Origin: an uncultured Eubacteriales bacterium
GTDB taxonomy: Bacteria > Bacillota > Clostridia > Christensenellales > Borkfalkiaceae
Length of the DNA: 21,666 bases
Direction: 5' to 3'
Assembly: GCA_900547645.1 (NCBI GenBank)
Contig: URHP01000027.1
Location: forward strand, 1 to 21,666
Positions within the stretch are counted from its first letter, which is position 1; each line of letters begins with the position of its first letter. The notes below the pieces were generated by a model. The model saw only the letters and a program-made list of their open reading frames with translations. It was not told the origin of the DNA and made no database searches. A program made the translations under genes and the position numbers. Below, piece after piece: positions 1 through 6,567 of this stretch.

Positions 1-317
<317 letters not shown>

Positions 318-533
318 CTCAACGGAAGTTGAGAGAAGCGTTTCTTCAGAAAACGAGAACTATGATTTTAACGGAAAGATTTTCTTGGAATGCAAGAGTA
401 TGATACATCGCTGTTCAGTTGTCAGCCTGCGGGCTGAGGTTTCGCGGGAAAGCGAAGCATTGATATAACCGTTTGGGGGAAAGACGAGCGGTTATTATCT
501 TGATATGGATGCCCGGAAGGGTTTCATATACCA
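318..533 (+). other. 23S-5S internal transcribed spacer, no tRNA
   Basis: This stretch separates the 23S and 5S genes. It holds no tRNA: no T-loop GTTCRANNC with matching acceptor stem and no terminal CCA was found. Several hairpins can be seen: 317-334 (7 bp, GGAA loop), TCAGCC/GGCTGA near 422-437, TTCGC/GCGAA near 441-456, and ATAACCG/CGGTTAT around 463-499. They are plausible RNase processing structures. No protein gene is supported here. Confidence 0.7.
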
Positions 534-650
<117 letters not shown>

Positions 651-660
651 TTCAGACACG

Positions 661-691
661 GAGCATTTGCAGACTTGCAAGTGCTCTTTTT
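661..691 (+). terminator. rRNA operon intrinsic terminator
   Basis: An 11-bp stem (661-671 with 676-686, one G-U pair) closes a GACT tetraloop and is followed by five T (687-691). It begins about 11 bases after the 5S helix and ends the rRNA transcript. Confidence 0.9.
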
Positions 692-715
692 CTATGCCGA
701 TCAGACGGAGCCGTC

Positions 716-744
716 TTGACATTTTTTAATGCGTATGGTACAAT
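716..744 (+). promoter_or_regulatory. Sigma-A promoter of the AT-rich orphan gene
   Basis: TTGACA at 716-721, a 17-bp spacer, and TACAAT at 739-744 form a near-perfect housekeeping promoter. Transcription should start near 751, leaving about 70 nt of leader before the ATG at 822. A second TATAAT (802-807) lies just before the gene but has no good -35 partner. Confidence 0.85.
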
Positions 745-821
745 CGGTTCGCCAAATCAACAAATAAATTGTGCCTTGCGGCGGCTTTTAGTGTGTATCG
801 ATATAATGAAGGGGGCGGGTC

Positions 822-1250
822 ATGGAGCGGGAGCTTGAGCAGGATTTTGTCGGGATGTTCGTGCAAAAATATTACAGAGAAAGGATCATTTATGAGTTAG
901 CGAACAAAAAGAAGCGGCATAACGCCATTCAAAAACTTCCGACAATGATAGATGAAAAATATATTGTTCTGGATGCTACAAAAATGAGTCCGGAAGCGGT
1001 CATAGATTATTTGAAGGGGAAAACAGATACGGAGGAAGAGTGCTATATTATAGCGGATTGTTCCGATGATGACGGAAAAAAGAAAATTTTAAGAGAAGCA
1101 ATAGAAGAGTATTTTTATTTTGGGGGGATTACGGTACTCATATGTAAAAACTCATTTGCTTTTATAAAAGATGAGTTATGCGTGGGTTCTTGTTGGAAAT
1201 GCATTCTGCATCATCCGAACGAAAATGCCTTGACCGGAAAGACGCCATGA
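822..1250 (+). CDS. Hypothetical protein, 142 aa, AT-rich orphan
   Basis: I do not recognise the family. The product is a soluble, acidic and lysine-rich protein with no signal peptide and no membrane segment. The N-terminal third is charged and helical; the middle (about 45-75) alternates strands and helices around IVLDATKMSPEAVIDYLKG and CYIIADCSDD, and a hydrophobic strand FGGITVLIC follows near 108-116. The last 25 residues hold two Cys in the pattern CVGSCWKC. The ATG at 822 follows a purine-rich GAAGGGGGCGGG ribosome site. Base composition is much more AT-rich than the rest of the window, with many A- or T-ending codons. Together with its solitary place behind an rRNA operon and its own consensus promoter, this suggests recent acquisition. 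That it is coding rests on the promoter, ribosome site and uninterrupted frame, not on homology. Confidence 0.65.
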   Translation: MERELEQDFVGMFVQKYYRERIIYELANKKKRHNAIQKLPTMIDEKYIVLDATKMSPEAVIDYLKGKTDTEEECYIIADCSDDDGKKKILREAIEEYFYFGGITVLICKNSFAFIKDELCVGSCWKCILHHPNENALTGKTP

Positions 1251-1732
1251 TTCAATGCAATATAGCCCGTACTCTACGGAGCGTGGGTGGAATTTCACGG
1301 AAAAGTGTGCTATCATCTTTCCCAAAAGGGCACGGGATTCCCTTTTCAGGAAAAAGAATGGGGAGAAATACAGCCGGCGTGCGGAGGAACAGTTGTTCGA
1401 TCTTGCGCGCGACCGTACTTCGGCGCGGACAAAGGTCATTGTCCGTGCGTTTTTGACGGTCGCCGTTGTTCTTGTGCTCAATACGGAGATGTTTTTCTTT
1501 CCGAAGTGCAAAAAGAGCTTTGTGCCGAGAATCAGCCTAATCAAGGGGGCGCTTATGTTGAAAAAGCGTCGGCTAAGCATCCGCATTGCGGCGCGACGAG
1601 TTGGTGCAAAAGCCGCCTGCGTTCGTTCCGACGCTGCCCCCGGAAAACTTCGAAACGGAGCGCAACGACAATGATTTTTACAAGAAAAGGTATCCGTTTG
1701 CGGGGAAACGGGAACACTATCGGAGGAGAGAC
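1251..1732 (+). other. Gene-poor stretch with possible decayed coding remnants
   Basis: No convincing gene lies between the orphan gene and the acetyltransferase. Several plus-strand frames are open for long stretches: one from about 1255 to 1674, another from 1287 to 1739, and a third from 1577 into the acetyltransferase. None has both a ribosome binding site and protein-like composition throughout. The first frame contains a hydrophobic run (VIVRAFLTVAVVLVL) at about 1435-1480 that looks like one membrane helix. The third, from about 1590, reads acidic and proline-rich sequence in frame with the acetyltransferase. This pattern could be a small membrane protein gene broken by frameshifts, but chance open frames in GC-rich DNA explain it equally well. 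Confidence 0.3.
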
Positions 1733-2122
1733 ATGCTGACATATTCGGATACAAAAAATTTTACGGCGGAAGAGCTTGGAAAACTGTTTGCTTCGGTGAA
1801 GTGGGAATCCGCAAAATATCCCGACCGCCTTGTGCGGGCGATGAAGGGATTTTCGACGGTCTTTTCCGCATGGGACGGAGATACGCTTGCGGGGCTGATC
1901 GCCGCCATGGACGACGGCGAAATGACGGCGTATATCCACTATCTGTTGGTCGCGCCCGATCGGCAGGGGCAGGGCGTCGGAAAAAAACTGCTCGCCATGA
2001 CTTTGGAGCGCTACCGCGGCTATGTGCGCGTCGTGCTGCATGCGGAGGGGAAGGCTGCCGCTTTTTATCGCGCAAACGGCTTTTCCGAGATGGACGCCAC
2101 GTGTATGGGGCTCCCCCTGTGA
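1733..2122 (+). CDS. GNAT family N-acetyltransferase, 129 aa
   Basis: This is a small single-domain acetyltransferase of the Gcn5-related fold, which moves an acetyl group from acetyl-CoA to an amine. The acetyl-CoA pyrophosphate-binding motif A is clear as RQGQGVG at residues 77-83, preceded by the beta-4 strand IHYLLVAPD. The C-terminal AAAFYRANGF (about 106-117) is the usual motif B region. Length is typical for the family. The ATG at 1733 is chosen because GGAGGAGAG lies at 1722-1730; the frame stays open upstream to 1577, but that extension has no ribosome site. The substrate cannot be told. It stands alone and ends at a strong hairpin terminator shared with the convergent marR-type gene. 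Confidence 0.88.
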   Translation: MLTYSDTKNFTAEELGKLFASVKWESAKYPDRLVRAMKGFSTVFSAWDGDTLAGLIAAMDDGEMTAYIHYLLVAPDRQGQGVGKKLLAMTLERYRGYVRVVLHAEGKAAAFYRANGFSEMDATCMGLPL

Positions 2123-2151
2123 CGGCGGGCGGGAAGATACAGGAAAGAGAA

Positions 2152-2186
2152 CGCGCCCGCGGGGAATTCCCGCGGGCGCGCGTTTT
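2152..2186 (+). terminator. Intrinsic terminator between convergent genes
   Basis: A 12-bp GC stem (2152-2163 with 2169-2180) closes a 5-base loop and is followed on the plus strand by TTTT (2183-2186). On the minus strand the stem is followed by TTCTCTTTCC, so it may also weakly stop the MarR gene transcript. Confidence 0.85.
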
Positions 2187-2194
2187 GTTCCGAT

Positions 2195-2629
2195 TCAGTT
2201 TTTGTTGTAAGCGGCGATCTTATCGGCAATGCGCACGAATGCTTCCGCGTCCTCTTCTCCGATGAGCTCCGCCATGCTGCGGGCAAGCGTAAGGGAGTGT
2301 TCGTGGACTTCCAAAAATCCCGCAATGTTTTCGGGCAGGATGCGCACAAAGGTGGTGCGCTTGTCCTTTCCTTCGCAGCGCGCCAGATAGCCCTTTGCCA
2401 CAAGCGAGTCGATGGTGCGGTTGACGAGCGATTTGAGCATGCGCGTTTCCCCGACGATCTCCTTGAAGGAGACAACGCCTTTTCCGTCCTCGCGGTAGCG
2501 GTTGTAGGCGACGAGCATGACGATCGCCTCGTTATACACCATGCCTTTTGTGATGCGCGTGTTCTTGAAAATGCCCGTCAGGCGTACCCATGCGGTGATG
2601 AGCCGTTCTTCCAAAGACTGTTTTTCCAT
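2195..2629 (-). CDS. MarR family transcriptional regulator, 144 aa
   Basis: The protein has the layout of MarR repressors: N-terminal helix for dimerisation, winged helix-turn-helix at about 53-97, and a C-terminal dimerisation helix. The HTH reads FKEIVGETRMLKSLVNRTIDSL, and the wing carries the family signature GKDKRTTFVRILPE (about 87-100). It has no membrane segment. Such dimers bind operators near their own promoter and respond to small ligands, often aromatic acids or antibiotics; the ligand here is unknown. The start is at 2629, behind a GGGGAAAACAT leader and a consensus promoter. It is divergent from the DUF4250 gene and convergent with the acetyltransferase; control of either neighbour is possible but unproven. 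Confidence 0.9.
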   Translation of the reverse strand: MEKQSLEERLITAWVRLTGIFKNTRITKGMVYNEAIVMLVAYNRYREDGKGVVSFKEIVGETRMLKSLVNRTIDSLVAKGYLARCEGKDKRTTFVRILPENIAGFLEVHEHSLTLARSMAELIGEEDAEAFVRIADKIAAYNKN

Positions 2630-2664
2630 ATGTTTTCCCCGTCCGCGTATTTACGCATATTCCG

Positions 2665-2693
2665 ATTATACGCTTTGCCCGCAGAAATGTCAA
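2665..2693 (-). promoter_or_regulatory. Sigma-A promoter of the MarR-type gene
   Basis: Read on the minus strand: TTGACA (2693-2688), a 17-bp spacer, and TATAAT (2670-2665), a perfect consensus. The predicted start is about 30 nt before the ATG at 2629. Confidence 0.9.
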
Positions 2694-2714
2694 GCGAATT
2701 ATCTGAACGCCCGT

Positions 2715-2743
2715 TTGCCTTTTCCCTGTGCATGTGATATAAT
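2715..2743 (+). promoter_or_regulatory. Promoter of the DUF4250 gene, leaderless spacing
   Basis: TTGCCT (2715-2720), a 17-bp spacer ending in an extended TGTGA, then TATAAT (2738-2743). Counting the -10 box as -12 to -7, +1 is 2750, which is the A of the ATG. No ribosome binding site could fit in such a transcript. Confidence 0.8.
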
Positions 2744-2749
2744 AGGCGC

Positions 2750-2926
2750 ATGGAAATGATGAAAGACGGCGCAATGTTATTGAGTTTTGTCAATATGAAG
2801 CTGCGCGATCGCTATGAAACGCTGGATGAATTGTGCGAAGATCTGGCGTTTGACCGCGCGGAGCTGGAGCGGCGGCTGGCGGAGATCGGCTACACGTACG
2901 ACGAAAAGAACCGTCGCTTTTGCTGA
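2750..2926 (+). CDS. DUF4250 domain protein, 58 aa
   Basis: The frame encodes 58 residues containing MLLSFVNMKLRDRYETLDEL and then LCEDLAFDRAELERRLAEIGYTYDE in two short blocks. This is the full pattern I associate with DUF4250, a one-domain family of small proteins widespread in Clostridia: a LLSxVNxxLRDxYxxLDxLCxxL helix pair followed by ExLxxIGYxYDxxxNxF. The function is unknown; the helical layout resembles a compact helix-turn-helix-like fold, which is inference. Start choice: ATG 2750 equals the predicted +1, so the mRNA would be leaderless; ATG codons at 2756, 2759 and 2774 are possible later starts but none has a good ribosome site. It is probably co-transcribed with the 67-residue gene up to the terminator at 3200. 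Confidence 0.85.
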   Translation: MEMMKDGAMLLSFVNMKLRDRYETLDELCEDLAFDRAELERRLAEIGYTYDEKNRRFC

Positions 2927-2927
2927 G

Positions 2928-2960
2928 TTATCCACTTATCCACAATGACGCTGTGGAAAA
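2928..2960. promoter_or_regulatory. Cluster of DnaA-box-like sites
   Basis: TTATCCAC occurs twice head to tail (2928-2935 and 2936-2943). The second extends to TTATCCACA (2936-2944), a perfect match to the DnaA box TTATNCACA; the first, TTATCCACT, has one mismatch. An opposite-strand copy TTTTCCACA (plus strand TGTGGAAAA, 2952-2960) follows 7 bases later. The sites lie between the DUF4250 stop and the ribosome site of the 67-residue gene. There is no dnaA, dnaN or AT-rich unwinding element nearby, so this is not an obvious origin. Confidence 0.5.
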
Positions 2961-2990
2961 CCCGGCGCAATATGTGCAAGGGAGGGACGC

Positions 2991-3194
2991 ATGTCGCAAT
3001 ACGATCTGATGAAATTGTTTGCCCGCTATGACAGCGAGGTATGCGAGGGGGACTTCACGCCCGAAGAGCTGGAGGAATATCTTGCCTTCTGCAACGGCAG
3101 GGAGGATGCGCCCTCGCCCGCCGAATGGAAGCGGGCGTATTTCGAAAAATACGACGACGTGAAGGATAAGAGCCTGAAAAAACAGGATTGGTGA
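2991..3194 (+). CDS. Hypothetical protein, 67 aa
   Basis: A small, soluble, acidic protein that I do not recognise. It holds two predicted amphipathic helices (LMKLFARYDSEV, then PEELEEYLAFCNGRED) and ends in a lysine-rich tail. The ATG at 2991 follows GGGAGGG (2979-2985) at good spacing, so translation is likely. It lies 64 bp after the DUF4250 gene and ends 6 bp before a strong terminator, which suggests that the two small genes share one transcript. The DnaA-box-like cluster lies just upstream, so DnaA could affect its expression; this is inference. Confidence 0.7.
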   Translation: MSQYDLMKLFARYDSEVCEGDFTPEELEEYLAFCNGREDAPSPAEWKRAYFEKYDDVKDKSLKKQDW

Positions 3195-3199
3195 GGCGC

Positions 3200-3227
3200 G
3201 CCCGCGGGAATGCGCGGGCAGTTTTTT
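3200..3227 (+). terminator. Intrinsic terminator after the 67-aa gene
   Basis: A 7-bp stem GCCCGCG/CGCGGGC (3200-3206 with 3213-3219), a 6-base loop, and six T (3222-3227). It separates the two small genes from the HAD phosphatase. Confidence 0.85.
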
Positions 3228-3259
3228 CGGGCGCCGACCGTCTTACAGAGGAAATTCCG

Positions 3260-3964
3260 ATGCAGTATGACTATCTTATTTTTGACGCCGACCATACCGT
3301 GATCGACTTTGACGCGGACGAGCGGCGCGCTTTCCGCGCGGCGTTCGCGGCAGCGGGTATGGACGCCGATCCGGACATGGTGGAGACGTGTTGGGCGTTT
3401 TCCGCCAGGAATTGGGGGGAGCTCGGGCTGAACGACGTCCATCTGCCCGAGCTGCGCGCCCGCTATCATGCGCTGTACCATACCCATGTCCGCGACATCA
3501 TGCGCTTTGCCGATGCACAGTACGGGCTCGGCGCGGGGCGTGCGCAGGCGGAGAAGGTCTTTTCGGAGGCGCTCTCCCGTCCGGCGCATCCTGTAGAGGG
3601 CGCGGTGGAGACGCTGACCGCGCTGCGGAACAAGTACCGCCTGTGCATCGCGACCAACGGGCTTGCGGCAATGCAGGCGGGCAGGCTTTCCGAGCTTGCG
3701 CCGCTGTTCGAGCGCGTGTTCGTCTCGGAAGAGATGGGCGTCGTCAAGCCCGATCCCGCCTTTTTCGCGCAGATGCTGCGGGCGCTCGGCACAACGGCGG
3801 ACAGGTGTCTGATGATCGGCGATTCGCTTTCGTCCGACATTGCGGGGGCCGCCGCCGCGGGCATGGACAGCGTGTGGTTCAACCGCTGCGGCGCGCCGCT
3901 GCCTGCGGGCGTACGGGTGAAAGCAGTCATATTGCGCCTGCCGCAGCTGCTTGCAATGTTATAA
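3260..3964 (+). CDS. HAD superfamily hydrolase, YjjG-type nucleotidase, 234 aa
   Basis: All four HAD motifs are present. Motif I is FDADHT with nucleophile D9 and acid D11; motif II is the Thr of IATNG (T132); motif III is K163 in VVKPDP; motif IV is GDSLSSD (D188, D193), which holds Mg2+. The helical cap between residues about 15 and 110 and the start YDYLIFDADHTVIDFD match the YjjG subfamily, pyrimidine 5'-nucleotidases that remove phosphate from dUMP, dTMP and modified pyrimidine nucleotides. Substrate is therefore inferred. The enzyme is cytoplasmic. The ATG at 3260 follows AGAGGAAA (3247-3254); an earlier in-frame TTG at 3188 overlaps the previous gene and its terminator and is rejected. 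No promoter was found, so expression may depend on read-through. Confidence 0.88.
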   Translation: MQYDYLIFDADHTVIDFDADERRAFRAAFAAAGMDADPDMVETCWAFSARNWGELGLNDVHLPELRARYHALYHTHVRDIMRFADAQYGLGAGRAQAEKVFSEALSRPAHPVEGAVETLTALRNKYRLCIATNGLAAMQAGRLSELAPLFERVFVSEEMGVVKPDPAFFAQMLRALGTTADRCLMIGDSLSSDIAGAAAAGMDSVWFNRCGAPLPAGVRVKAVILRLPQLLAML

Positions 3965-3997
3965 AAAGACCGCGTCCTTCGGTCGGGACGCGGTTTT
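3963..3997. terminator. Bidirectional intrinsic terminator
   Basis: A 9-bp stem ACCGCGTCC/GGACGCGGT (3969-3977 with 3986-3994). It is followed by TTTT on the plus strand (3994-3997) and by CTTTTT on the minus strand (3968-3963). It sits between the convergent HAD and queT genes and can serve both. Confidence 0.85.
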
Positions 3998-3998
3998 G

Positions 3999-4640
3999 TT
4001 ATGGTTTGTTTTGCTGTGAAAGGGGCGGCGCCGGTTCGGCGGGCGACTCCTGCGTTTCCGACGGCAGGGTGTGCGCCGTCTTCTTTTTGCTGTCCGTAAA
4101 GGCGGACACGCCCTTTTTCCGCATGCCGGAGACAAAGGCGTAGAGCGGCGTACCCAGCCCGATCACCCAGACCGTTTCCGTCAACAGGAAGGAAGCGAAC
4201 GTCGTCCAGTAGACGGCGATCGTCGCGTCTGCGCCCTCGCTGCACAGGAAGACGATGACGGCGGGGATCACGAATGCGTTGAACAGGATGGGGAAGATGC
4301 CGCCCAGCCCCACTTTCAGCGCCGCGGCGCCCTTGCCCGTGTATTTGCGCAGCGCGACGCCGATCAGATAGGTGCAGACCGCCGCGGCGAGCGTGGCGAG
4401 CGGACCGATGGTCAGGTCGTACAGCAGGAAGGGAGAGGCGAGGTTCGCCAGCAGACACCCGACGTACAGTGCGGGGATCGCTTCGGGAAAGAAGAGGGGA
4501 AGGAGCGTGAGCGCCTCGCCCGGGCGGATCTGAAACACGCCGAAGGCGACGGGGGCGAACGCATAGGTCAGCGCCACATACAGCGCGGCAATGATGCCCG
4601 CGCGGCAGATGCGCTTTGCGGTAAAAAAGTTTCTGAACAT
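3999..4640 (-). CDS. queT: QueT family transporter, queuosine precursor uptake, 213 aa
   Basis: QueT is the substrate-binding membrane component (S component) of an ECF transporter that imports the queuosine precursor preQ1 or related deazapurines. The family core is visible as VFQIRPGEALTLLPLFFPE (about 35-53) followed by LYVGCLLANLASPF, with five to six hydrophobic helices in all, and a conserved TVWVIGLGTPLYAF at the end. A hydrophilic Ser/Pro/Lys-rich tail of about 40 residues (170-213) follows, longer than usual. The ECF ATPases and EcfT would be encoded elsewhere. The start at 4640 follows CGAGG, which also forms part of the upstream riboswitch pseudoknot. Its own promoter and the preQ1-like aptamer strongly support the assignment. 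Confidence 0.9.
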   Translation of the reverse strand: MFRNFFTAKRICRAGIIAALYVALTYAFAPVAFGVFQIRPGEALTLLPLFFPEAIPALYVGCLLANLASPFLLYDLTIGPLATLAAAVCTYLIGVALRKYTGKGAAALKVGLGGIFPILFNAFVIPAVIVFLCSEGADATIAVYWTTFASFLLTETVWVIGLGTPLYAFVSGMRKKGVSAFTDSKKKTAHTLPSETQESPAEPAPPLSQQNKP

Positions 4641-4647
4641 GAAAAAA

Positions 4648-4689
4648 CCTCGGTTTTTTTATTCGGAAGTGTTGACCGAAAACCTTCCG
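4648..4689 (-). promoter_or_regulatory. preQ1-I-like riboswitch in the queT leader
   Basis: On the minus strand a 6-bp P1 stem CGGAAG/CTTCCG closes a 14-base loop GTTTTCGGTCAACA. An A-rich strand AATAAAAAAA and ACCGAGG follow. TCGGT in the loop can pair with ACCGA in the tail, giving the H-type pseudoknot of class I preQ1 aptamers; the loop's CAACAC resembles the CUACAC of the known aptamer. The tail overlaps the GAGG ribosome site 6-8 nt before the queT ATG, so ligand binding should block translation. The transcript starts only a few bases upstream. The loop-tail pairing sequence differs from the usual CUAG type, so a covariance search is needed to fix the subclass. Confidence 0.72.
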
Positions 4690-4699
4690 TACGGGCATC

Positions 4700-4728
4700 A
4701 TTATAGTATAAAATCATCGGCGCGTCAA
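4700..4728 (-). promoter_or_regulatory. Sigma-A promoter of queT
   Basis: Minus strand: TTGACG (4728-4723), a 17-bp spacer, TATAAT (4705-4700). The start falls near 4693, just before the preQ1-like aptamer. Confidence 0.85.
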
Positions 4729-4734
4729 GCGTTT

Positions 4735-4944
4735 TCAGCGCAGCGGGCGCGTCGGACGGAAGGCGATCAGCCAGAAGACGAGCCAAAGCGCGGCAACGCC
4801 CGTCAGGGAGAGCAGCGCGCGGTAGACAAAGGGATTCCCGAAGGTGAGCGCGGCAAGCAGGTCAAAGCCCGTCAGCGCAAAGATGCAGGCGCCCAGCCCG
4901 AAGGCAATGAGGACGGCGCAGCAGAACAGCGTGGTGATCTTCAT
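4735..4944 (-). CDS. DUF378-like small membrane protein, 69 aa
   Basis: The start MKITTLFCCAVLIAFGLGAC matches the conserved N-terminus of DUF378 (YuzA-like) proteins. The family consists of two hydrophobic helices joined by a short FDLLAALTFG-type loop. Here helix 1 spans about 4-24 and helix 2 about 43-61, followed by a basic tail RPTRPLR that should stay in the cytoplasm. Function is unknown. The usual NWGLVG motif in helix 1 is replaced by GLGACIF, so this is a divergent member. The ATG at 4944 is preferred on alignment; no strong ribosome site is seen, and an in-frame TTG lies at 4971. It ends 7 bp before the -35 box of queT with no terminator between, so read-through into queT is possible. 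Confidence 0.72.
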   Translation of the reverse strand: MKITTLFCCAVLIAFGLGACIFALTGFDLLAALTFGNPFVYRALLSLTGVAALWLVFWLIAFRPTRPLR

Positions 4945-4969
4945 GCCGGCAGTATGTGCGCTTCCGCGC

Positions 4970-5006
4970 AAAATTAACGCCGCCGGGGCGTTCGCGTCCG
5001 GCGGCG
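4970..5006 (-). terminator. Terminator after the gltS-type gene
   Basis: A perfect 9-bp GC stem (4978-4986 with 4998-5006) with an 11-base loop, followed on the minus strand by TTAATTTT. It lies 17 bp after the transporter stop. Confidence 0.65.
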
Positions 5007-5022
5007 GAAGAAATATGTCAGG

Positions 5023-6567
5023 TTACTGCGGCGCATCGTCCGTGCCGCCCATGTCCGCGGAGCCGTCCGAAGAGGGCGGGCATGTCCCATCCGCGGGGGG
5101 GGATGCCGTATCGGGTTCGGCAACGGAGCCGTCTGCTGCGGCGTGCTTTGCCGCCGCTTTCGCAAACTGTTTTTTGAAGATGCTCCGGCGGAACAGAAGG
5201 ATGTTGAGCGCCACGAAGCATACGCCCACGATGATGCATACGATGAGCGCCGTCAGATTGCTCTCCGCCGCCCATGGCGCAAGGAACATGAGCGGGAATC
5301 CGAACACCATGGCGGGAAGGCTCTGGTAGACGAGGTTTTCGCTTGCGGGGGTGCGGTAGCTGCCGTCGATCTCGCGGAGCAAGATCATGCCCGTGCTTGC
5401 CGTGCCCGTCAGCATGCCGAAGAAGGCAAGGAACTGTTCGTGGCGGTAGGAGGGGAAGAGCTTCTTGCACACCCAATTGACGTAGAGGAAGGTTAGCACC
5501 GTGCCCGCGACGGCAAGCAGGATGAGCACGCCCCAATAGGTCGCCAGCAGGGGCAGCTGGATGGCGGCGACGCCCGCAACGATCATCAGGTCGAACGCAA
5601 GCCCGCTGATGCGGTCCATCATGTAGTTATTGACGATGCGTTTTTTGACGACGCCTTTGTCGTACAGCTTATTGAGGATCGCCTTGGCGGGGACGGTGAG
5701 CAGGACGCCGATCAGGAAGTTGAAGCCGAACAGCGTGTCGGCAAGCGAGGGGATGAGCGCGGACAGTCCGTACATGATGCCGAAGGAGATGGCGTAGACC
5801 GCAAGCACGATGGCGACCTGTACGGTCATCTTGTCCATGGAGGAGACAGCGGGGATCTCATTTTCGTCCTCGTAATCGGCGAGGGTGGAACGGCGCACCG
5901 AGGTGTCGATCTTGATCTGTCCCTTTTTGCGCATGACGTTGATATAGATGACGCCGCCGAAGCAGGCGACCAGAAAGCCGAGCGCCGCAACGGTCAGCCC
6001 GAAGTTTGCTCCGCCCGCAAAGCCGTACTGGTTTTCATAGATCCTGCCGTAGTTGAGCGCCTGCCCCGTGCCCTGTCCGAAGCCAAACGCAAGCAGAATG
6101 CCCGCCGCGCTGATCATGCCGTCCGTGCCGATCGCCCAGACCGCAATGATGGTGATGATGAGTCCCGCAAACGCCTGAATGAGGTATCCGTTGACCGTCG
6201 TCACGCCCGAGTCGAAGATCTCGCCCGCGCGCTTTTTCGTGAACTTCTTCTTGGAACCGCGCATGCCCGAAGCAATAAACCCGATGCCCAGACAGTGGTA
6301 GGTGATCATTTCCAGCACCTGCATGCCCGTTTTTGCGCCGTCCGTCCCGTCTCCGTATACGGGCAGGTTGAACAGATAGTTCCCCGCCGCAAAGTAGACG
6401 ATGGTCGAGATGATCAGCAGGATGATCCCCCCGAGCACGGAGACGGGAATGAGCGTCTTCTGCAGAAAGGGGATAAACCGCTTGAGGATGCTTGCGACCA
6501 GCATGCTCGCGAGCAGCGTCGCAAAGACCATGATGAACGTCCAGATGCTCAGATCTGCAAAACTCAT
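5023..6567 (-). CDS. gltS: Sodium:glutamate symporter family protein (GltS/ESS), 514 aa
   Basis: This multi-pass inner-membrane transporter belongs to the ESS family, which couples glutamate uptake to Na+ entry. About ten to twelve hydrophobic helices are spread over residues 5-462 in two halves. The two family re-entrant signatures are visible: AFGFGQGTGQALNYG (160-174) in the first half and GMLTGTASTGMILLR (384-398) in the second. A charged cytoplasmic loop (about 212-247) joins the halves. A low-complexity Ala/Asp/Ser/Pro tail (about 470-514) is not part of the core and makes the protein longer than E. coli GltS. The start ATG overlaps the stop of the acyltransferase gene by ATGA, so the two are translationally coupled. 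Substrate is inferred from family; other anions are possible. Confidence 0.88.
   Translation of the reverse strand: MSFADLSIWTFIMVFATLLASMLVASILKRFIPFLQKTLIPVSVLGGIILLIISTIVYFAAGNYLFNLPVYGDGTDGAKTGMQVLEMITYHCLGIGFIASGMRGSKKKFTKKRAGEIFDSGVTTVNGYLIQAFAGLIITIIAVWAIGTDGMISAAGILLAFGFGQGTGQALNYGRIYENQYGFAGGANFGLTVAALGFLVACFGGVIYINVMRKKGQIKIDTSVRRSTLADYEDENEIPAVSSMDKMTVQVAIVLAVYAISFGIMYGLSALIPSLADTLFGFNFLIGVLLTVPAKAILNKLYDKGVVKKRIVNNYMMDRISGLAFDLMIVAGVAAIQLPLLATYWGVLILLAVAGTVLTFLYVNWVCKKLFPSYRHEQFLAFFGMLTGTASTGMILLREIDGSYRTPASENLVYQSLPAMVFGFPLMFLAPWAAESNLTALIVCIIVGVCFVALNILLFRRSIFKKQFAKAAAKHAAADGSVAEPDTASPPADGTCPPSSDGSADMGGTDDAPQ

Noticed and set aside
318..533. tRNA gene in the 23S-5S spacer
   Set aside because: No cloverleaf, T-loop or acceptor stem was found.
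2928..2960. Chromosome origin (oriC)
   Set aside because: Only three boxes, no AT-rich unwinding element, and none of dnaA, dnaN, rpmH or parAB in the neighbourhood.
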